A DNA stretch of 64,000 nucleotides, taken from contig CAWBPR010000005.1 in NCBI GenBank assembly GCA_963790775.1, positions 682,001-746,000 on the forward strand, written 5' to 3'. Source of the DNA: JASJBU01 sp963790775 (GTDB lineage Bacteria > Pseudomonadota > Gammaproteobacteria > Chromatiales > Chromatiaceae). This document shows positions 18,109-27,796 of the stretch, one piece after another. The notes under the pieces are model-generated. The model made no database searches and was not told the origin of the DNA. It saw nothing but the letters and a program-made list of their open reading frames with translations. Positions within the stretch are counted from its first letter, which is position 1, and each line of letters starts with the position of its first letter. The position numbers were made by a program, and so were the translations under genes.

Positions 18109-18711
18109 ATGACATTCGAAAAGTTTATCTTCTATGTGCTGGCTGTCGTGCTGATCATTTCGGCAACCATGGTGATCACCCGGCGAAATCCGGTGCATGC
18201 GGCGCTGTCCCTGATCCTCGCCTTTGCCGCCAGCAGCGGCATCTGGATGCTGGCGGAGGCAGAGTTTCTGGCGATTGTGCTGGTGCTGGTCTATGTGGGA
18301 GCGGTGATGGTGCTGTTCCTGTTCGTGCTGATGATGCTGGACATCGATGTGGCGACCCTGCGGGCAGGCTTCATCAAGCTGCTGCCACTGGGGCTTCTGA
18401 TGGCAATCGCCATGGCGGCGGAGCTGATCCTGGTGGTCGGTCCGGAAAACTTCGGTCTGGACAAGTTTGCCGCACCGGCGCGGCATGCCGCCGACTACAG
18501 CAATACTGAAGAGCTGGGCAGTGTGCTGTATACGGTATATATGTACCCGTTCGAGATTGCCGCGGTTATTCTGCTGGTGGCGATCATTGCCGCGATTGGC
18601 CTGACTATGCGCAGGCGTCCAGACAGTAAATACATCGATCCCGCCATCCAGGTCGCAGTGAAAAGCAAGGACCGGGTTCGCATCGTCAGTATGGACGCGG
18701 AGAAGGAGTAA
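18109..18711 (+). CDS. nuoJ: NADH-quinone oxidoreductase subunit J
   Basis: 200 residues, five membrane helices. NuoJ is a membrane-arm subunit whose third helix forms part of the proton path. The signature RNPVHAALSLILAFAASSGI and FLAIVLVLVYVGAVMVLFLFV region is clear. It follows nuoI after a short gap and ends 5 bp before nuoK. Confidence 0.96.
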   Translation: MTFEKFIFYVLAVVLIISATMVITRRNPVHAALSLILAFAASSGIWMLAEAEFLAIVLVLVYVGAVMVLFLFVLMMLDIDVATLRAGFIKLLPLGLLMAIAMAAELILVVGPENFGLDKFAAPARHAADYSNTEELGSVLYTVYMYPFEIAAVILLVAIIAAIGLTMRRRPDSKYIDPAIQVAVKSKDRVRIVSMDAEKE

Positions 18712-18716
18712 CAGGC

Positions 18717-19022
18717 ATGATCGAACTTTCTGACTATCTCATCCTCGGCGCCATTTTGTTCGCGCTGAGTGTGGCCGGCATCTTCATCAATCGCAAGAAT
18801 GTGATCATCCTGCTGATGTGTGTGGAACTGATGCTGCTGGCGGTGAACATGAATTTTGTTGCCTTCTCCCATTTTCTTGGAGACACGGTCGGCCAGGTGT
18901 TCGTGTTCTTTATCCTCACCGTGGCAGCGGCGGAGGCGGCCATTGGGCTGGCGATCCTGGTGGTGCTGTTCCGCAGCAAACGCAGCATCAATGTTGAAGA
19001 CATGGATGCACTTAAAGGCTGA
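18717..19022 (+). CDS. nuoK: NADH-quinone oxidoreductase subunit K
   Basis: 101 residues, three membrane helices, normal length. NuoK is MnhC/MrpC-like and carries two membrane Glu residues needed for proton transfer: one in LLMCVELMLLAVNMN (about residue 36) and one in AAAEAAIGLAILV (about 72). GGAGTAACAGGC precedes the ATG. It is followed by an 87-bp gap and nuoL. Confidence 0.97.
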   Translation: MIELSDYLILGAILFALSVAGIFINRKNVIILLMCVELMLLAVNMNFVAFSHFLGDTVGQVFVFFILTVAAAEAAIGLAILVVLFRSKRSINVEDMDALKG

Positions 19023-19109
19023 TCTGTCGGGTATTGGTATTCTCAGATGACGCAAATCAAGCATGTGGCCTGCGATCATCTACGGACTGACTATTTAGAA
19101 GCGTAAGAT

Positions 19110-21099
19110 ATGGAAAATATCTATCTGTTACTCGTTCTGGCGCCATTGGTTGGTGCGATCGTCGCCGGGTTCCTGGGGGGCAGTATCGGCCGCAAGGGGG
19201 CGCACTGGGTCACCAGTTCAGGGGTCGGCATCTCCGCCCTGGCATCCCTGTATGTACTGAAGCGCTTCATCTTCGATGGTCAGGAGGTCTTCAATGGGCC
19301 GGTCTACACCTGGATGGTGAGCGATGGCCTGCACATGGAGGTCGGCTTCCTGGTGGATCAGCTGACCGCGGTGATGATCAGCGTGGTGACCTTCGTCTCC
19401 TTCTGTGTGCATATCTATACCATCGGCTATATGGCGGATGACGAGCACAACTGGCCGAAGACCAGTAAGGCCGGTAAGAACAGCTACCAGCGTTTCTTCA
19501 GCTATATCTCGCTGTTCACCTTCTCCATGCTGATGCTGGTGATGTCCAACAACTTCATGCAGCTGTTCTTCGGCTGGGAGGCGGTGGGCCTGGTCTCCTA
19601 TCTGCTGATCGGCTTCTGGTCGGTGCGCCCCACGGCGATCTTCGCCAACCTGAAAGCCTTTCTGGTCAACCGGGTGGGCGACTTCGGATTCATCCTGGGT
19701 ATTGCCGCGGTGGCCATGTATTTCAACAGTCTCGACTATGCCGAGGTGTTTGCCATGGCGCCGAGCCTGGCGGACACTCAGGTGCAGATCTGGGGCGATT
19801 CCAGCTGGTCGCTGATGTCGGTGATCGGCATCCTGCTGTTCATCGGGGCGATGGGTAAGTCCGCTCAGGTGCCGCTGCATGTCTGGCTGCCGGACTCCAT
19901 GGAGGGCCCTACCCCCATTTCCGCGCTGATCCATGCCGCCACCATGGTCACCGCCGGTGTCTTCATGGTCGCGCGCATGTCGCCGCTGTATGAGCTGTCT
20001 GAGACCGCCTTGACCTTCGTGCTGGTGATCGGCGCCACTACTGCCTTCTTCACCGGCCTGATCGGCATAGTGCAGAATGACATCAAGCGGGTGGTGGCCT
20101 ACTCGACGCTCTCCCAATTAGGCTACATGATAGTGGCCCTGGGCGTTTCCGCCTATGCCGCCGGAATCTTTCACCTGATGACCCATGCCTTCTTCAAGGC
20201 GCTGCTGTTCCTGGCCGCCGGCTCGGTGATCATCGGCATGCACCATGATCAGGATATCCGCAACATGGGCGGCATCAGGAAATATATGCCCATCACCTAC
20301 TGGACCTCTCTGGTGGGTTCCCTGGCGCTGATCGGCTTTCCCGGTTTCTCCGGCTTCTTCTCCAAGGACGCCATCATCGAGGCGGTACATCACTCCAATA
20401 TCGCGGGGGCCGGTTACGCCTATGTACTGGTGGTGGCGGGCGTGTTCGTCACCGCGCTCTACAGCTTCCGTATGTTCTTCCTGGTATTTCATGGCGAAGG
20501 ACCGCGTGATGAGCATGCCAAGAAGCATCTCCATGAGACGCCGAAGGTGGTGACCATTCCGTTGATCATGCTGGCGATCCCCTCGGTGATCCTCGGATTT
20601 CTCACCATTGAGCCGATGCTGATCGGTGACTGGTTCAAGGGCGTGCTGTTCGTTTTGCCGGAACATGACAGCCTGGCCACGGTGCGCGAACATTTCCATG
20701 GCGCCGGTGGTTTTATCCTGCATGGCATGTATGGGTGCGCCTTTCTATCTGGCGATGGGTGGCCTGTTCGTCGCCTGGTATATCTACATGGTGAAACCGG
20801 AGATAGCCGACAGGATCAAGACCCTGGCAGCACCGATCTACACCCTGCTGGATAAAAAGTACTGGTTCGACGAAGCCTATCAGTTTGTCTTCGCCGGCGG
20901 CAGCCGCGCCCTCGGCAAGTTTCTCTGGCTCGCAGGCGACCGGGGCGTCATCGATGGCTTGGCGGTCAACGGCTCCGCTTACAGCGTCGGCTGGCTGGCG
21001 GGTATCGTGCGCCATCTGCAGACCGGTTATCTCTATCACTATGCCATTGCGATGATCCTCGGTCTGACCCTGATGCTGGGTTGGTTCGTTTTCGCTTAA
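19110..21099 (+). CDS. nuoL: NADH-quinone oxidoreductase subunit L, apparent frameshift near residue 540
   Basis: NuoL is the distal antiporter-like proton pump with the long lateral helix. The first frame (to 20855) shows the family signatures, including FGWEAVGLVSYLLIGFW, GAMGKSAQVPLHVWLPDSME and LIHAATMVTAGVFM. After FILHGM it becomes unrelated. The family sequence continues in the next frame (MGAPFYLAMGGLFVAWYIY to the end at 21099, LMLGWFVFA). Dropping one T at about 20730 joins the halves into a 662-residue protein of normal size. As the rest of complex I is intact, a one-base sequencing insertion is more likely than a true null allele. Confidence 0.93.
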
Positions 21100-21117
21100 G
21101 AAGGAAGGACGTTTAGC

Positions 21118-22626
21118 ATGTTTGCCGATTGGCCAATTCTCAGTCTGACCGTATGGCTGCCGATACTCGGTGGTTTCATGGTGATCGCCAGTGGTGACCG
21201 GGAGGCCAACGCCACCCGCTGGACCGCCCTGATCATCTCCGTCCTGACCTTCCTGGTGAGCCTGCCGCTCTGGTTCGGTTTCGACAGCGGCACTGCCGAG
21301 ATGCAGTTCGTGGAGCGTGCGCCCTGGATCCCCCTGTTCAATATCGAGTACTACATGGGCGTTGATGGTATCTCGATGCCATTGATCATCCTCACCACCT
21401 TCATCACCCCACTGGTAATCATCGCCGGCTGGGAAGTGATCAAGGTCAAACAGTCCTACTACATGGCCGCGTTCCTGATCATGGAAGGCGTCATGGTGGG
21501 TGTGTTCGCCGCCCTCGATGCGATGCTGTTCTATGTATTCTGGGAGGCGATGCTGATCCCGATGTTCATCATCATCGGCGTCTGGGGCGGTCCTAACCGG
21601 GTCTACGCCACCATCAAGTTCTTCCTCTACACCTTCTTCGGTTCGGTGTTCATGCTGGTGGCCCTGATCTACATGTTCTACCAGTCCGGGAATTTTGAGA
21701 TCCTTGGTTTCCACAGCCTTAAACTGGGGCTGACCGAACAGATCCTGATCTTCATCGCCTTCCTGCTGGCCTTTGCGGTAAAGGTGCCGATGTGGCCGGT
21801 GCACACCTGGCTGCCGGACGCCCATGTGGAAGCGCCCACCGGCGGCTCGGTGATTCTGGCGGCGATCATGCTGAAGATCGGCGGTTACGGTTTTCTGCGT
21901 TTCAGCCTGCCTATCACTCCGGATGCCAGCCACACCCTGGACTGGATGATCATCGGCATGTCCCTGATCGCGGTGGTCTACATCGGCTTCGTGGCGCTGA
22001 TCCAGCAGGACATGAAGAAACTGATCGCCTACTCGTCGATCGCCCATATGGGCTTTGTGACCCTGGGCTTTTTCATCGTCTTCATGGTCGGTAGTGCCTC
22101 CGGCAGCGGCGCGGCGCTGGGAGTAGAGGGCGGCATGGTGCAGATGGTTTCCCACGGATTCATCTCGGCGGCCATGTTCCTCTGCGTCGGTGTGCTGTAT
22201 GACCGGATGCACAGCCGTCAGATCAACGACTACGGCGGCGTGGTCAACACCATGCCGGTGTTCGCCGCCTTCATGGTGTTCTTCGCCATGGCCAACGCCG
22301 GGCTGCCGGGCACCTCGGGTTTCGTGGGTGAGTTCATGGTTATCCTGGCCAGCTTCCGCGCCGACTTCTGGTATGCCTTCCTGGCTGCCACCACGCTGAT
22401 CATTGGCGCGGCCTATACCCTGTGGATGGTCAAGCGCGTGGTGTTTGGCGAAGTCGCCAATGACAATGTCGCTGCGCTGCAGGACATCAACGGCCGTGAA
22501 TATATCGTGCTCGGCACCCTGGCGGTTGCGGTGCTGGTGCTGGGTCTGTGGCCTGCGCCGCTGGTGGAAGTGATGGACGCCTCCGTCACCAACCTGCTGC
22601 AGCATATCTCCGTCCCTAAATATTGA
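21118..22626 (+). CDS. nuoM: NADH-quinone oxidoreductase subunit M
   Basis: 502 residues, about 14 membrane helices. NuoM is an antiporter-like proton-pumping subunit. Recognisable stretches are FYVFWEAMLIPMFIIIGVWG (with the functional Glu), KVPMWPVHTWLPDAHVEAPT and LIAYSSIAHMGFVTLG. GAAGGAAGGA precedes the ATG. Confidence 0.97.
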   Translation: MFADWPILSLTVWLPILGGFMVIASGDREANATRWTALIISVLTFLVSLPLWFGFDSGTAEMQFVERAPWIPLFNIEYYMGVDGISMPLIILTTFITPLVIIAGWEVIKVKQSYYMAAFLIMEGVMVGVFAALDAMLFYVFWEAMLIPMFIIIGVWGGPNRVYATIKFFLYTFFGSVFMLVALIYMFYQSGNFEILGFHSLKLGLTEQILIFIAFLLAFAVKVPMWPVHTWLPDAHVEAPTGGSVILAAIMLKIGGYGFLRFSLPITPDASHTLDWMIIGMSLIAVVYIGFVALIQQDMKKLIAYSSIAHMGFVTLGFFIVFMVGSASGSGAALGVEGGMVQMVSHGFISAAMFLCVGVLYDRMHSRQINDYGGVVNTMPVFAAFMVFFAMANAGLPGTSGFVGEFMVILASFRADFWYAFLAATTLIIGAAYTLWMVKRVVFGEVANDNVAALQDINGREYIVLGTLAVAVLVLGLWPAPLVEVMDASVTNLLQHISVPKY

Positions 22627-22655
22627 TCAGGCCACTCTTCATTCGGTAGCGTGCG

Positions 22656-24110
22656 ATGCAATTTGATACGACCCAATTGATTCCGGTACTTCCGGAGATT
22701 TATATCCTGTCCCTGGCCTGCTTTGTGCTGCTGGTTGATCTCTTTATCAAGGACAGCCAGCGCATCGTCACCTACGGCATCACCCAGGTGGGACTGATCC
22801 TGGCTGTGGCGGTAACGGTTGCTGTTGCCCGGCCGGAGGCGCAGATCATGTTCGACGGCAGCTACATCCGCGACCCGATGAGCGATGTGCTCAAGGTGGG
22901 CATCTTCGTCATCAGCTTTCTGGCCTTCCTCTACGCCAAGGATTATCTGCGCGACCGCGACCTGTTCAAGGGCGAGTTCTATACCCTGGGGCTGTTTGCC
23001 GTGCTGGGCATGATCATCATGGTTTCCGCCAACAGCTTCCTCACCATCTACCTGGGACTGGAACTGCTGGCGCTGTCTCTGTATGCGCTGGTGGCCTTCA
23101 ACCGGGACTCAAGAGATGGCGCCGAGGCGGCGATGAAGTACTTCGTGCTGGGCGCCTTGGCCTCAGGCATGCTGCTGTATGGCATCTCCATGGTCTACGG
23201 CATGACGGGTACGATTCGCTTCGATGAATTGAGCCAATCGATCGGCACACTCGGTCTGAACAACATGGTGTTGATCTTCGGCCTGGTGTTTATCGTGGTC
23301 GGACTGGCTTTCAAGCTCGGTGCCGTGCCTTTTCACATGTGGGTGCCCGATGTCTACCATGGCGCGCCGACCGCGGTAACGCTGTTTGTCGGCAGCGCGC
23401 CGAAGATTGCCGCGTTTGCCCTGGCGATGCGCATGCTGGAGAACGGTATGGCGCCCTTGCTCGGCAGCGGCGGCTGGCAGGGCTGGCAGGGGATGTTGAT
23501 CGTGCTGGCGGTGCTCTCCATGGCGCTGGGTAATCTGATCGCCATCGCCCAGACCAATATCAAGCGCATGCTCGCCTATTCCACGATTTCCCATGTGGGT
23601 TTTATTCTGCTGGGTATCCTGGCCGGGACCAACGAAGGCTATACCGCTGCAATGTTCTATACCCTGGTCTATGCGCTGATGTCAGCGGGGGGCTTCGGTA
23701 TCGTCATCGCCCTGAGCCGCCGCGGGTTCGAAGCGGAAAATCTGGCGGATTACAAAGGCCTGAATAAGCGCAGCCCCTGGTTTGCCGCCATGATGCTGCT
23801 GCTGATGTTTTCCATGGCCGGGGTGCCTCCCACCGTCGGTTTCTTCGCCAAGTTGTTCGTGCTGGATGCGGTGGTCTCGGTGGATCTTACCTGGGTGGCA
23901 TTGGTCGGTGTGTTCTTCTCCATCATCGGCGCCTTCTACTATATCCGCATCATCAAGCTGATGTATTTTGACGAACCGATTGATGAAACTCCGCTGACGG
24001 TTGGCATGGATGCGCGGGTGGCGCTCTCCCTGAACGGCCTCTCCATGCTCTATCTGGGGCTGTTCCCGGCTGGCTTGCTTTCGATCTGCCATGCGGCGAT
24101 TGGTGGATAA
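22656..24110 (+). CDS. nuoN: NADH-quinone oxidoreductase subunit N
   Basis: 484 residues, about 14 membrane helices; the last gene of the operon. It is the third antiporter-like subunit. Signatures are LGLELLALSLYALVAFNRDS, KLGAVPFHMWVPDVYHGAPT and RMLAYSTISHVGFILLGIL. It is intact. A tRNA-fMet promoter begins 23 bp after the stop. Confidence 0.97.
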   Translation: MQFDTTQLIPVLPEIYILSLACFVLLVDLFIKDSQRIVTYGITQVGLILAVAVTVAVARPEAQIMFDGSYIRDPMSDVLKVGIFVISFLAFLYAKDYLRDRDLFKGEFYTLGLFAVLGMIIMVSANSFLTIYLGLELLALSLYALVAFNRDSRDGAEAAMKYFVLGALASGMLLYGISMVYGMTGTIRFDELSQSIGTLGLNNMVLIFGLVFIVVGLAFKLGAVPFHMWVPDVYHGAPTAVTLFVGSAPKIAAFALAMRMLENGMAPLLGSGGWQGWQGMLIVLAVLSMALGNLIAIAQTNIKRMLAYSTISHVGFILLGILAGTNEGYTAAMFYTLVYALMSAGGFGIVIALSRRGFEAENLADYKGLNKRSPWFAAMMLLLMFSMAGVPPTVGFFAKLFVLDAVVSVDLTWVALVGVFFSIIGAFYYIRIIKLMYFDEPIDETPLTVGMDARVALSLNGLSMLYLGLFPAGLLSICHAAIGG

Positions 24111-24132
24111 TCAAGATATTCCAGAATTGGAC

Positions 24133-24161
24133 TTGATAAGATTCTCCAACAAAGGTAGTAT
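24133..24161 (+). promoter_or_regulatory. Putative promoter of tRNA-fMet
   Basis: TTGATA (24133-24138), a 17-bp spacer and TAGTAT (24156-24161), then a GC-rich stretch and the tRNA 13 bp further on. The layout is typical of stable-RNA promoters. Confidence 0.65.
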
Positions 24162-24174
24162 GCGCCTCCTCTGA

Positions 24175-24251
<77 letters not shown>

Positions 24252-24257
24252 ACACTA

Positions 24258-24294
24258 AAAAACCAATCACTTTCCTGTGATTGGTTTTTTTTTG
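24258..24294 (+). terminator. Terminator after tRNA-fMet
   Basis: AAACCAATCAC and GTGATTGGTTT form a long stem with a short loop followed by eight or more T. Confidence 0.9.
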
Positions 24295-24461
24295 CTTGTA
24301 CTACAGCTGCCCGCTCTGCGGGCTGGTTCAGTCCCTGGTCTGGTGCGGGGCTAAGCTGAATAGCTGTCATGTCTCTGGGTGGGCTGCAAGGATTCCACAA
24401 AACCACATCCGGCCTCCCGACCAATCAGGAGTTGAGCTTCCCGGATGATCACTTATACGGT

Positions 24462-24507
24462 ATATGTAACTGCATATATTATTTATATTAGATATGTAAT
24501 AACATAT
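24462..24507. promoter_or_regulatory. Paired palindromes, probable HipB operators
   Basis: Two copies of ATATG-N6-CATAT: 24462-24477 (ATATGTAACTGCATAT) and 24492-24507 (ATATGTAATAACATAT). They also share TAA after ATATG and are spaced exactly 30 bp apart, close to three helical turns, directly upstream of the hipB start. This is the expected layout for autoregulation of hipBA by HipB dimers; binding itself is inferred. Confidence 0.65.
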
Positions 24508-24513
24508 ATATGT

Positions 24514-24795
24514 ATGCATGATCTCATTCAACAGATGAAACGAGTCCGCCTGGACAGGAAACTCAAGCAATCCGAGCTTGGGGGCAAGCTTGGATTGCCG
24601 CAAAGCCATATTTCCAGAATCGAGCAGGGGGCAACGGACCCGCGACTCTCCACCGTAACGGACATGGCGCGCCTGTTGGATCAGGAACTGGTCCTGGTGC
24701 CACGCGTCATGCTGTCAGCTGTCCGGGCGCTTCTTTCAGGCGAGCAGCCACAGCAGCCGCTATGGCGTCCCGACGATGAGGAAGAGGTCAGTTGA
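24514..24795 (+). CDS. hipB: HipB-like antitoxin, XRE-family DNA-binding protein
   Basis: 93 residues from ATG 24514 (MHDLIQQMKRVRLDRKLKQS); ATG 24535 is an alternative. A longer upstream reading would be translated through the operator palindromes and is rejected. The helix-turn-helix is KQSELGGKLGLPQSHISRIE, followed by a short acidic tail. HipB neutralises HipA and represses the operon. Its stop codon overlaps the hipA start (TTGA). Confidence 0.85.
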   Translation: MHDLIQQMKRVRLDRKLKQSELGGKLGLPQSHISRIEQGATDPRLSTVTDMARLLDQELVLVPRVMLSAVRALLSGEQPQQPLWRPDDEEEVS

Positions 24796-26006
24796 CGAAG
24801 ATACTGGATGTCCGGTTGGGTGAGATGAGTGTGGGAAAAATCACCTTGCTCAGCGGCGACCGTGCGTTTTTTGCTTTTGCAGAGAGTTATCTGAGTAATC
24901 CCGCCCGCCCGGTGCTGAGTCAGTCTTTTTTTACCACCAGCGGTGCTCTAATCCCCGAGACCCGCCCTGTGCAAACCCGGCTCCCGGCATTCTTTTCAAA
25001 CCTGTTACCCGAAGGGCATTTGCGAGCTTATCTGGCAGCGCGCGGTGGCGTGAAGCCCGTGCGGGAGTTCAAACTGCTTGAGCTTCTTGGGGAGGATCTG
25101 CCTGGCGCGGTGGAGATTGCACCACTGGAGGGCAGGGGAATGTTACCTGAAGCAGGCGAGCACGAGGCCAGGGGGAGGACGGCAGAGCAGCCCTACCGTT
25201 TTTCTCTGGCGGGGGTGCAACTGAAGTTCTCCGCACTGGCTGAAAGCACGGGAGGATTGACTGTCCCTGCCAAGGGTGTGGGAGGAGACTGGATCGTCAA
25301 ACTGCCCGCACAAAATTTTGCCAATGTCCCGGAAAACGAGTGGGCGATGCTCCATTGGGCCGGTGAAATCGGTATTCCTGTGCCGCAGACGCGCCTTGTT
25401 CCACTCAACAGGATTGCCGGACTGCCGGATCTCGGAATGTTGTCCGGCAATAGCGCATTGGCCGTCGAACGTTTTGATCGTGCAGGAGCGCGGCGCATTC
25501 ACATCGAGGATTTTGCTCAGGTCTATAATGTCTTTCCGGATGAGAAATACACCAAGGTAAGTTACGCGAATATCGCCAATATGGTCTGGACCTTGACCGG
25601 TGAACCGGGGCTGGTTGATTTTATCCGGCGTCTGGTGTTTACCATTGTGATTGGTAATGGCGATATGCATTTAAAAAACTGGTCGTTGATTTACCGGGAT
25701 GGACGCACACCGGAGCTCTCTCCGGCGTATGATTTTGTCTCGACAATTCCCTATCTGCCGGACGACCGGCTGGCGCTGAATCTGTCGGGCGAAAAAAGGC
25801 TGAGTGCGATTACTCTGGGGCATTTCAAAAAGTTGACCCAAAAAGCAGGGCTGCCTGAATTTCTGGTGTTGTCGACAGTGCGGGAAACCGTCGAGGCGAC
25901 ATTGGAAAAATGGCTGGAAAACAAGCTGAACTATGGTCTGCCCGACGAAATCCTGCAGCGCATAGAACGGCATTTGAGGACCTTGGGGATCAGGGGAAAT
26001 AGATAA
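24792..26006 (+). CDS. hipA: HipA-family serine/threonine kinase toxin
   Basis: 404 residues, starting at TTG inside the hipB stop. HipA kinases phosphorylate aminoacyl-tRNA synthetases such as GltX and induce growth arrest. The N-terminal Couple_hipA-like region (LTKILDVRLGEMSVGKI, FFSNLLPEGHLRAYLA) is fused to the kinase-like core. Visible core motifs are GVQLKFSAL (nucleotide loop), ERFDRAG, the catalytic loop GNGDMHLKNWSL (Asp near residue 291) and the metal motif SPAYDFVST. All look intact. Its TAA stop forms the first bases of the 8-bp target duplication of a MITE-like element inserted immediately behind it. Confidence 0.9.
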   Translation: MTKILDVRLGEMSVGKITLLSGDRAFFAFAESYLSNPARPVLSQSFFTTSGALIPETRPVQTRLPAFFSNLLPEGHLRAYLAARGGVKPVREFKLLELLGEDLPGAVEIAPLEGRGMLPEAGEHEARGRTAEQPYRFSLAGVQLKFSALAESTGGLTVPAKGVGGDWIVKLPAQNFANVPENEWAMLHWAGEIGIPVPQTRLVPLNRIAGLPDLGMLSGNSALAVERFDRAGARRIHIEDFAQVYNVFPDEKYTKVSYANIANMVWTLTGEPGLVDFIRRLVFTIVIGNGDMHLKNWSLIYRDGRTPELSPAYDFVSTIPYLPDDRLALNLSGEKRLSAITLGHFKKLTQKAGLPEFLVLSTVRETVEATLEKWLENKLNYGLPDEILQRIERHLRTLGIRGNR

Positions 26007-26011
26007 GGTAT

Positions 26012-26245
26012 CCTGTTACCCCTCAGACGCAGCCATCGTTGAGTCGATTCTGGCCTTCTAAAGACAATTAACCACAGAGAACACAGAGAACACAGAGGAC
26101 ACGAAGAAAATGAGTGGCTGTCAGGTGGTCCAAGGGTTTTCTTGAAGTCTCTGTGCACTCTGTGGTCTCTGTGGTGATATAAATTTTCAACCAGTTACGG
26201 CGATTTATCGCTCGCCACAATAGCTGAGTATCGAGGGTAATCAGG
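26012..26245 (+). mobile_element. MITE-like element, copy 1, with 8-bp target duplication
   Basis: A 234-bp non-coding element with imperfect terminal inverted repeats (CCTGTTACCCCTCAGA at the left, ...CGAGGGTAATCAGG at the right). It is flanked by identical 8-bp repeats TAAGGTAT at 26004-26011 and 26246-26253. It contains the CACAGAGAACACAGAG-type repeat motif. A near-identical copy in reverse orientation lies at 29178-29403. No transposase is encoded. The remaining bases to hsdM (26254-26335) show no gene. Confidence 0.85.
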
Positions 26246-26335
26246 TAAGGTATTACAGCCAAGCGCGGCAGCATCCTGGATTGATTTACTATATTGTCGA
26301 TATGCTCAACCTGATGAAGTTAAAAAGGGAATGGA

Positions 26336-27796
26336 ATGTTCGAACAAACCTTCAAAAATATTGATGATGTGCTGTGGAAAGAGGCGGGCTGCACCACGGA
26401 GCTGGACTACACCGAACAAACCTCCTGGATACTGTTTCTCAAATATCTCGACGATCTGGAGCATGAGCGGGCCTTGCAGGCCGAGCTGGTGGGCAAGCCC
26501 TACGCATTCATCATCGACGAAAAGCACCGCTGGTCGAGCTGGGCCGCGCCGAAAAAGGCCGACGGCGCATTCGACCATGACACGGCGCTGACCGGGGATG
26601 ACCTGATCGACTACCTGAACCGCGAGCTGTTTCCCTACCTGCAGGGCTTCAAGCAGCGCGCCACCAGCCCCGATACCATCGAATACAAGATCGGCGAGAT
26701 CTTCGGCGAGATCAAAAACAAGTTCCAGAGCGGCTATTCCCTGCGCGATGCCCTGGAGCTGATGGACGGGCTGCACTTCCGCTCGCAGAAGGAGAAGCAC
26801 GAGCTGTCCCACCTCTACGAAGCCAAGATCAAGAACATGGGCAATGCGGGGCGCAACGGCGGGGAGTATTACACCCCGCGCCCGCTGATCCGCGCCATGG
26901 TCCAGGTGGTCAAACCCAGGATCGGCGAGCGCATCTATGACGGCGCGGTGGGCTCCGCCGGGTTCCTGTGCGAGGCCCATGACTATCTGCGCCATGGAAA
27001 AACAGCCGAACTGACCACCAGCCAGCTGCAAACCCTGCAGACCCGGACCTTCTACGGCAAGGAGAAGAAGAGCCTGGCCTACGTGATCGCGATCATGAAC
27101 ATGATCCTGCACGGCATCGAAGCGCCGAACATCATCCACACCAACACCCTGGCGGAGAACCTGGCCGACATTCAGGACAAGGACCGCTTCGACGTGATCC
27201 TGGCCAATCCGCCCTTCGGCGGCAAGGAGCGCAAGGAGGTGCAGCAGAACTTCCCGATCAAGACCGGCGAAACGGCCTTCCTGTTCCTGCAGCACTTCAT
27301 CAAATACCTCAAAGCCGGGGGCCGGGGCGCGGTGGTGATCAAGAACACCTTCCTGTCGAACTCCGATAACGCCTCCAAGGCATTGCGCCAGGAGCTGCTG
27401 GAGAGCTGCAATCTGCACACCGTGCTGGACTGCCCGAGCGGCACATTCCTCGGCGCGGGGGTGAAAACCGTGGTGCTGTTCTTCGACAAGGGCGCGCCGA
27501 CCCGCAAGGTCTGGTACTACCAGCTCGATCCGGGCCGCAACATGGGCAAGACCAATGCCCTCAATGACGACGATCTGCAGGAGTTCGTCGAGCTGCAGGC
27601 CAGCTTTGCCGATTCCGATAAATCCTGGTCGGTGGATGTGGCGGATATCGACCCGGTGACGTTTGACCTGTCGGTGAAGAACCCCAACACGCCGGAAGCA
27701 GCGCCGCTGCGGGAGCCGGAAGAGATCATTGCCGAGATGGTGGCCCTCGATGCGCAAAGCGCCGAAATCCTCGAAGGCATCCGGGGGATGCTATGA
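26336..27796 (+). CDS. hsdM: Type I restriction-modification system DNA methyltransferase subunit HsdM
   Basis: 486 residues, intact. HsdM provides the N6-adenine methyltransferase of a type I complex (M2S for methylation, R2M2S for restriction). The N-terminal HsdM_N helical domain (LWKEAGCTTELDYTEQTSWI) is followed by the methyltransferase fold: GGEYYTPRPLIRAMVQVVKP, a SAM loop YDGAVGSAGFLCEAHDY and the catalytic NPPF in ILANPPFGGKERKE (about residue 291). Its stop overlaps the hsdS ATG (ATGA), showing translational coupling. Methylation needs a working HsdS, and hsdS here is damaged. Confidence 0.93.
   Translation: MFEQTFKNIDDVLWKEAGCTTELDYTEQTSWILFLKYLDDLEHERALQAELVGKPYAFIIDEKHRWSSWAAPKKADGAFDHDTALTGDDLIDYLNRELFPYLQGFKQRATSPDTIEYKIGEIFGEIKNKFQSGYSLRDALELMDGLHFRSQKEKHELSHLYEAKIKNMGNAGRNGGEYYTPRPLIRAMVQVVKPRIGERIYDGAVGSAGFLCEAHDYLRHGKTAELTTSQLQTLQTRTFYGKEKKSLAYVIAIMNMILHGIEAPNIIHTNTLAENLADIQDKDRFDVILANPPFGGKERKEVQQNFPIKTGETAFLFLQHFIKYLKAGGRGAVVIKNTFLSNSDNASKALRQELLESCNLHTVLDCPSGTFLGAGVKTVVLFFDKGAPTRKVWYYQLDPGRNMGKTNALNDDDLQEFVELQASFADSDKSWSVDVADIDPVTFDLSVKNPNTPEAAPLREPEEIIAEMVALDAQSAEILEGIRGML

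Noticed and set aside
24445..24513. Longer N-terminus for HipB
   Set aside because: It would be translated through the paired operator palindromes and is AT-driven, Tyr/Ile-rich and unlike the family.
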